64,000 bases of DNA, taken from NCBI GenBank assembly GCA_964007475.1, contig CAXFZM010000106.1, forward strand, positions 131,501 through 195,500. Direction: 5' to 3'. This document shows positions 62,523-64,000 of this stretch, piece after piece. Origin of the DNA: Hybos culiciformis (Eukaryota > Arthropoda > Insecta > Diptera > Hybotidae). Every line of letters begins with the position of its first letter. Position 1 is the first letter of the stretch. The notes under the pieces were generated by a model. That model was not told where the DNA came from and made no database searches. It was given only the letters and a program-made list of their open reading frames with translations. Made by a program: the position numbers and the translations under genes.

Positions 62523-64000
62523 CCTCCGTTTTTAGCTTAAATTAAAGGTCTAGAAATTACGCTTCTTTCTGTGCAATTTTTATGAAAATCGGTTTTCTAG
62601 ATCGGGAGAAATAAACGATAAGGTGAGCAAACCCCCTAACTTTAACACATAAAATGTTGACTTTGGGCTGGGTTTATGTTCATTACTCCGGCTCCAGACT
62701 TCGGCGGACCTCCGTTTTTGGCTTAAACTAAAGGTCTAGAAATTACGCTTCTTTCTGTGCAATTTTTATGAAAATCGGTTTTCTAGATCCGGAGAAATAA
62801 ACGATAAGGTGAGCAAACCCCCTAACTTTAACACATAAAATGTTGACTTTGGGCTGGTTTTTTGTTCATTACTCCGGCTCCAGACTTCGGTGGACCTCCG
62901 TTTTTAGCTTAAATTAAAGGTCTAGAAATTACGCTTCTTTCTGTGCAATTTTTATGAAAATCGGTTTTCTAGATCCGGAGAAATAAACGATAAGGTGAGC
63001 AAACTCCCTAACTTTAACACATAAAATGTTGACTTTGGGCTGGTTTTTTGTTCATTACTCCGGCTCCAGACCTCGGAGAACCTCCGTTTTTGGCTTAAAT
63101 TAAAGGTCTAGAAATTACGCTTCTTTCTATGCAATTTTTATGAAAATCGGTTTTCTAGATCCGGAGAAATAAACGATAAGGTGAGCAAACCCCCTAACTT
63201 TAACACATAAAATGTTGACTTTGGGCTGGTTTTTTGTTCATTACTCCGGCTCCAGACTTCGGCGGACCTCCTTTTTTGGCTTAAACTAAAGGTCTAGAAA
63301 TTACGCTTCTTTCTGTGCAATTTTTATGAAAATCGGTTTTCTAGATCCGGAGAAATAAACGATAAGGTGAGCAAACCCCCTAACTTTAACACATAAAATG
63401 TTGACTTTGGGCTGGTTTTTTGTTCATTACTCCGGCTCCAGACTTCGGCGGACCTCCGTTTTTAGCTTAAATTAAAGGTCTAGAAATTACGCTTCTTTCT
63501 GTGCAATTTTTATGAAAATCGGTTTTCTAGATCGGGAGAAATAAACGATAAGGTGAGCAAACCCCCTAACTTTAACACATAAAATGTTGACTTTGGGCTG
63601 GGTTTATGTTCATTACTCCGGCTCCAGACTTCGGCGGACCTCCGTTTTTGGCTTAAACTAAAGGTCTAGAAATTACGCTTCTTTCTGTGCAATTTTTATG
63701 AAAATCGGTTTTCTAGATCCGGAGAAATAAACGATAAGGTGAGCAAACCCCCTAACTTTAACACATAAAATGTTGACTTTGGGCTGGTTTTTTATTCATT
63801 ACTCCGGCTCCAGACTTCGGTGGACCTCCGTTTTTAGCTTAAATTAAAGGTCTAGAAATTACGCTTCTTTCTGTGCAATTTTTATGAAAATCGGTTTTCT
63901 AGATCCGGAGAAATAAACGATAAGGTGAGCAAACTCCCTAACTTTAACACATAAAATGTTGACTTTGGGCTGGTTTTTTGTTCATTACTGCGGCTCCAGA
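62522..64000. repeat. Terminal 5-unit HOR (930 bp), second copy cut by the window end
   Basis: GATCGGGAG (62600/63530), CTGGGTTTATG (62668/63598) and CTTCGGTGG with TTAGC (62886/63816) repeat 930 bp apart. The same order is also found at 58770-59728, which aligns to 63042-64000 at an offset of 4272 bp, including ACTGCGGCTCC at 59716/63988. The window ends after 58 bp of the unit starting at 63943. Confidence 0.86.

Larger units (their letters stand above)
1..64000. repeat. Satellite DNA array, 186-bp monomer, 346 complete units
   Basis: Every stretch of the window reads as the same monomer in the same orientation. Unit starts, marked by TTTAACAC after CCTAAC, fall at 1, 187, 373, 529, 715, 901 and so on to 63943, where the last partial unit begins. 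Most units are exactly 186 bp. I list 33 units with another length, and together they account for all phase drift. Majority-form G+C is about 39% (73 of 186). Units differ by a small number of recurrent substitutions that define subtypes, so homogenisation is strong. No inverted unit, mobile element or single-copy insert was seen. The structure is typical of centromeric, pericentromeric or other heterochromatic satellites in eukaryotes. The chromosomal position and species are inference. Confidence is very high for the repeat and low for its role. Confidence 0.99.

Noticed and set aside
1..64000. CRISPR array
   Set aside because: The repeating unit is 186 bp with no alternation of short repeats and unique spacers, and there are no cas genes.
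1..64000. Transposable element or terminal repeat origin
   Set aside because: No coding remnants, target-site duplications or long terminal repeats are visible. The monomer could derive from an element, but the window gives no support.

Overview
The whole 64 kb window is one uninterrupted satellite DNA array. A monomer of 186 bp (about 39% G+C in the majority form) repeats strictly head to tail from base 1 to base 64000. Taking the TTTAACAC motif as unit start, I followed the phase from end to end. The bookkeeping closes exactly: 346 complete units plus a final 58-bp fragment, with all departures from 186 bp adding up to -414 bp. I saw no inverted block, transposon, unique spacer, RNA gene, or protein-coding gene. 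Both window ends lie inside the array, so its true length and flanks are unknown. This points to a eukaryotic nuclear genome, most likely centromeric or pericentromeric (or other constitutive) heterochromatin in a long-read assembly. The sequence does not identify the species. An arthropod or plant host is equally arguable on monomer size, and I do not recognise the family by name.

Layout. The monomers fall into a few subtypes, best read at monomer positions 58-74 (A: CTTCGGCGGACCTCCG; B: CCTCGGAGAACCTCCG; C: CCTCTGAGAACTTCCG; D: B with TTCCG at the end). Further diagnostic sites are at positions 9, 17-22, 53, 74-82, 85-88, 95-100, 136, 157 and 177. The order of subtypes repeats at larger periods, so the array is built of nested and overlapping higher-order repeats (HORs). 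Main blocks: 1087-3570 (two 7-mers of 1242 bp, each with a shortened unit); 7771-17442 (two 26-mers of 4836 bp) with a partial third copy at a 17-mer step to about 20.25 kb; 20.8-24.0 kb (8-mer and 6-mer steps); 27.3-35.1 kb (an 11-unit block repeated 4232 bp away, plus 2-mer cassettes); 37.5-42.5 kb (17-mer step of 3161 bp); 42.5-44.0 kb with a second copy at 53.1-54.6 kb; 45.7-51.1 kb (5-mer, 14-mer and 2-mer steps); 53.5-55.4 kb (7-mer of 1304 bp); and 55.2-64.0 kb (blocks shared at 6307, 4272, 1116 and 930 bp).

There is no set of genes acting together here. What the window records is how the array evolves: unequal exchange or replication-based tandem duplication at many scales, short deletions at 3-5 bp direct repeats, a small (AAATT)n growth, and further amplification of some damaged units. 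Short open frames in the window are by-products of a 186-bp (62-codon) period and of single-base losses of a TAG. They are not annotated as genes.
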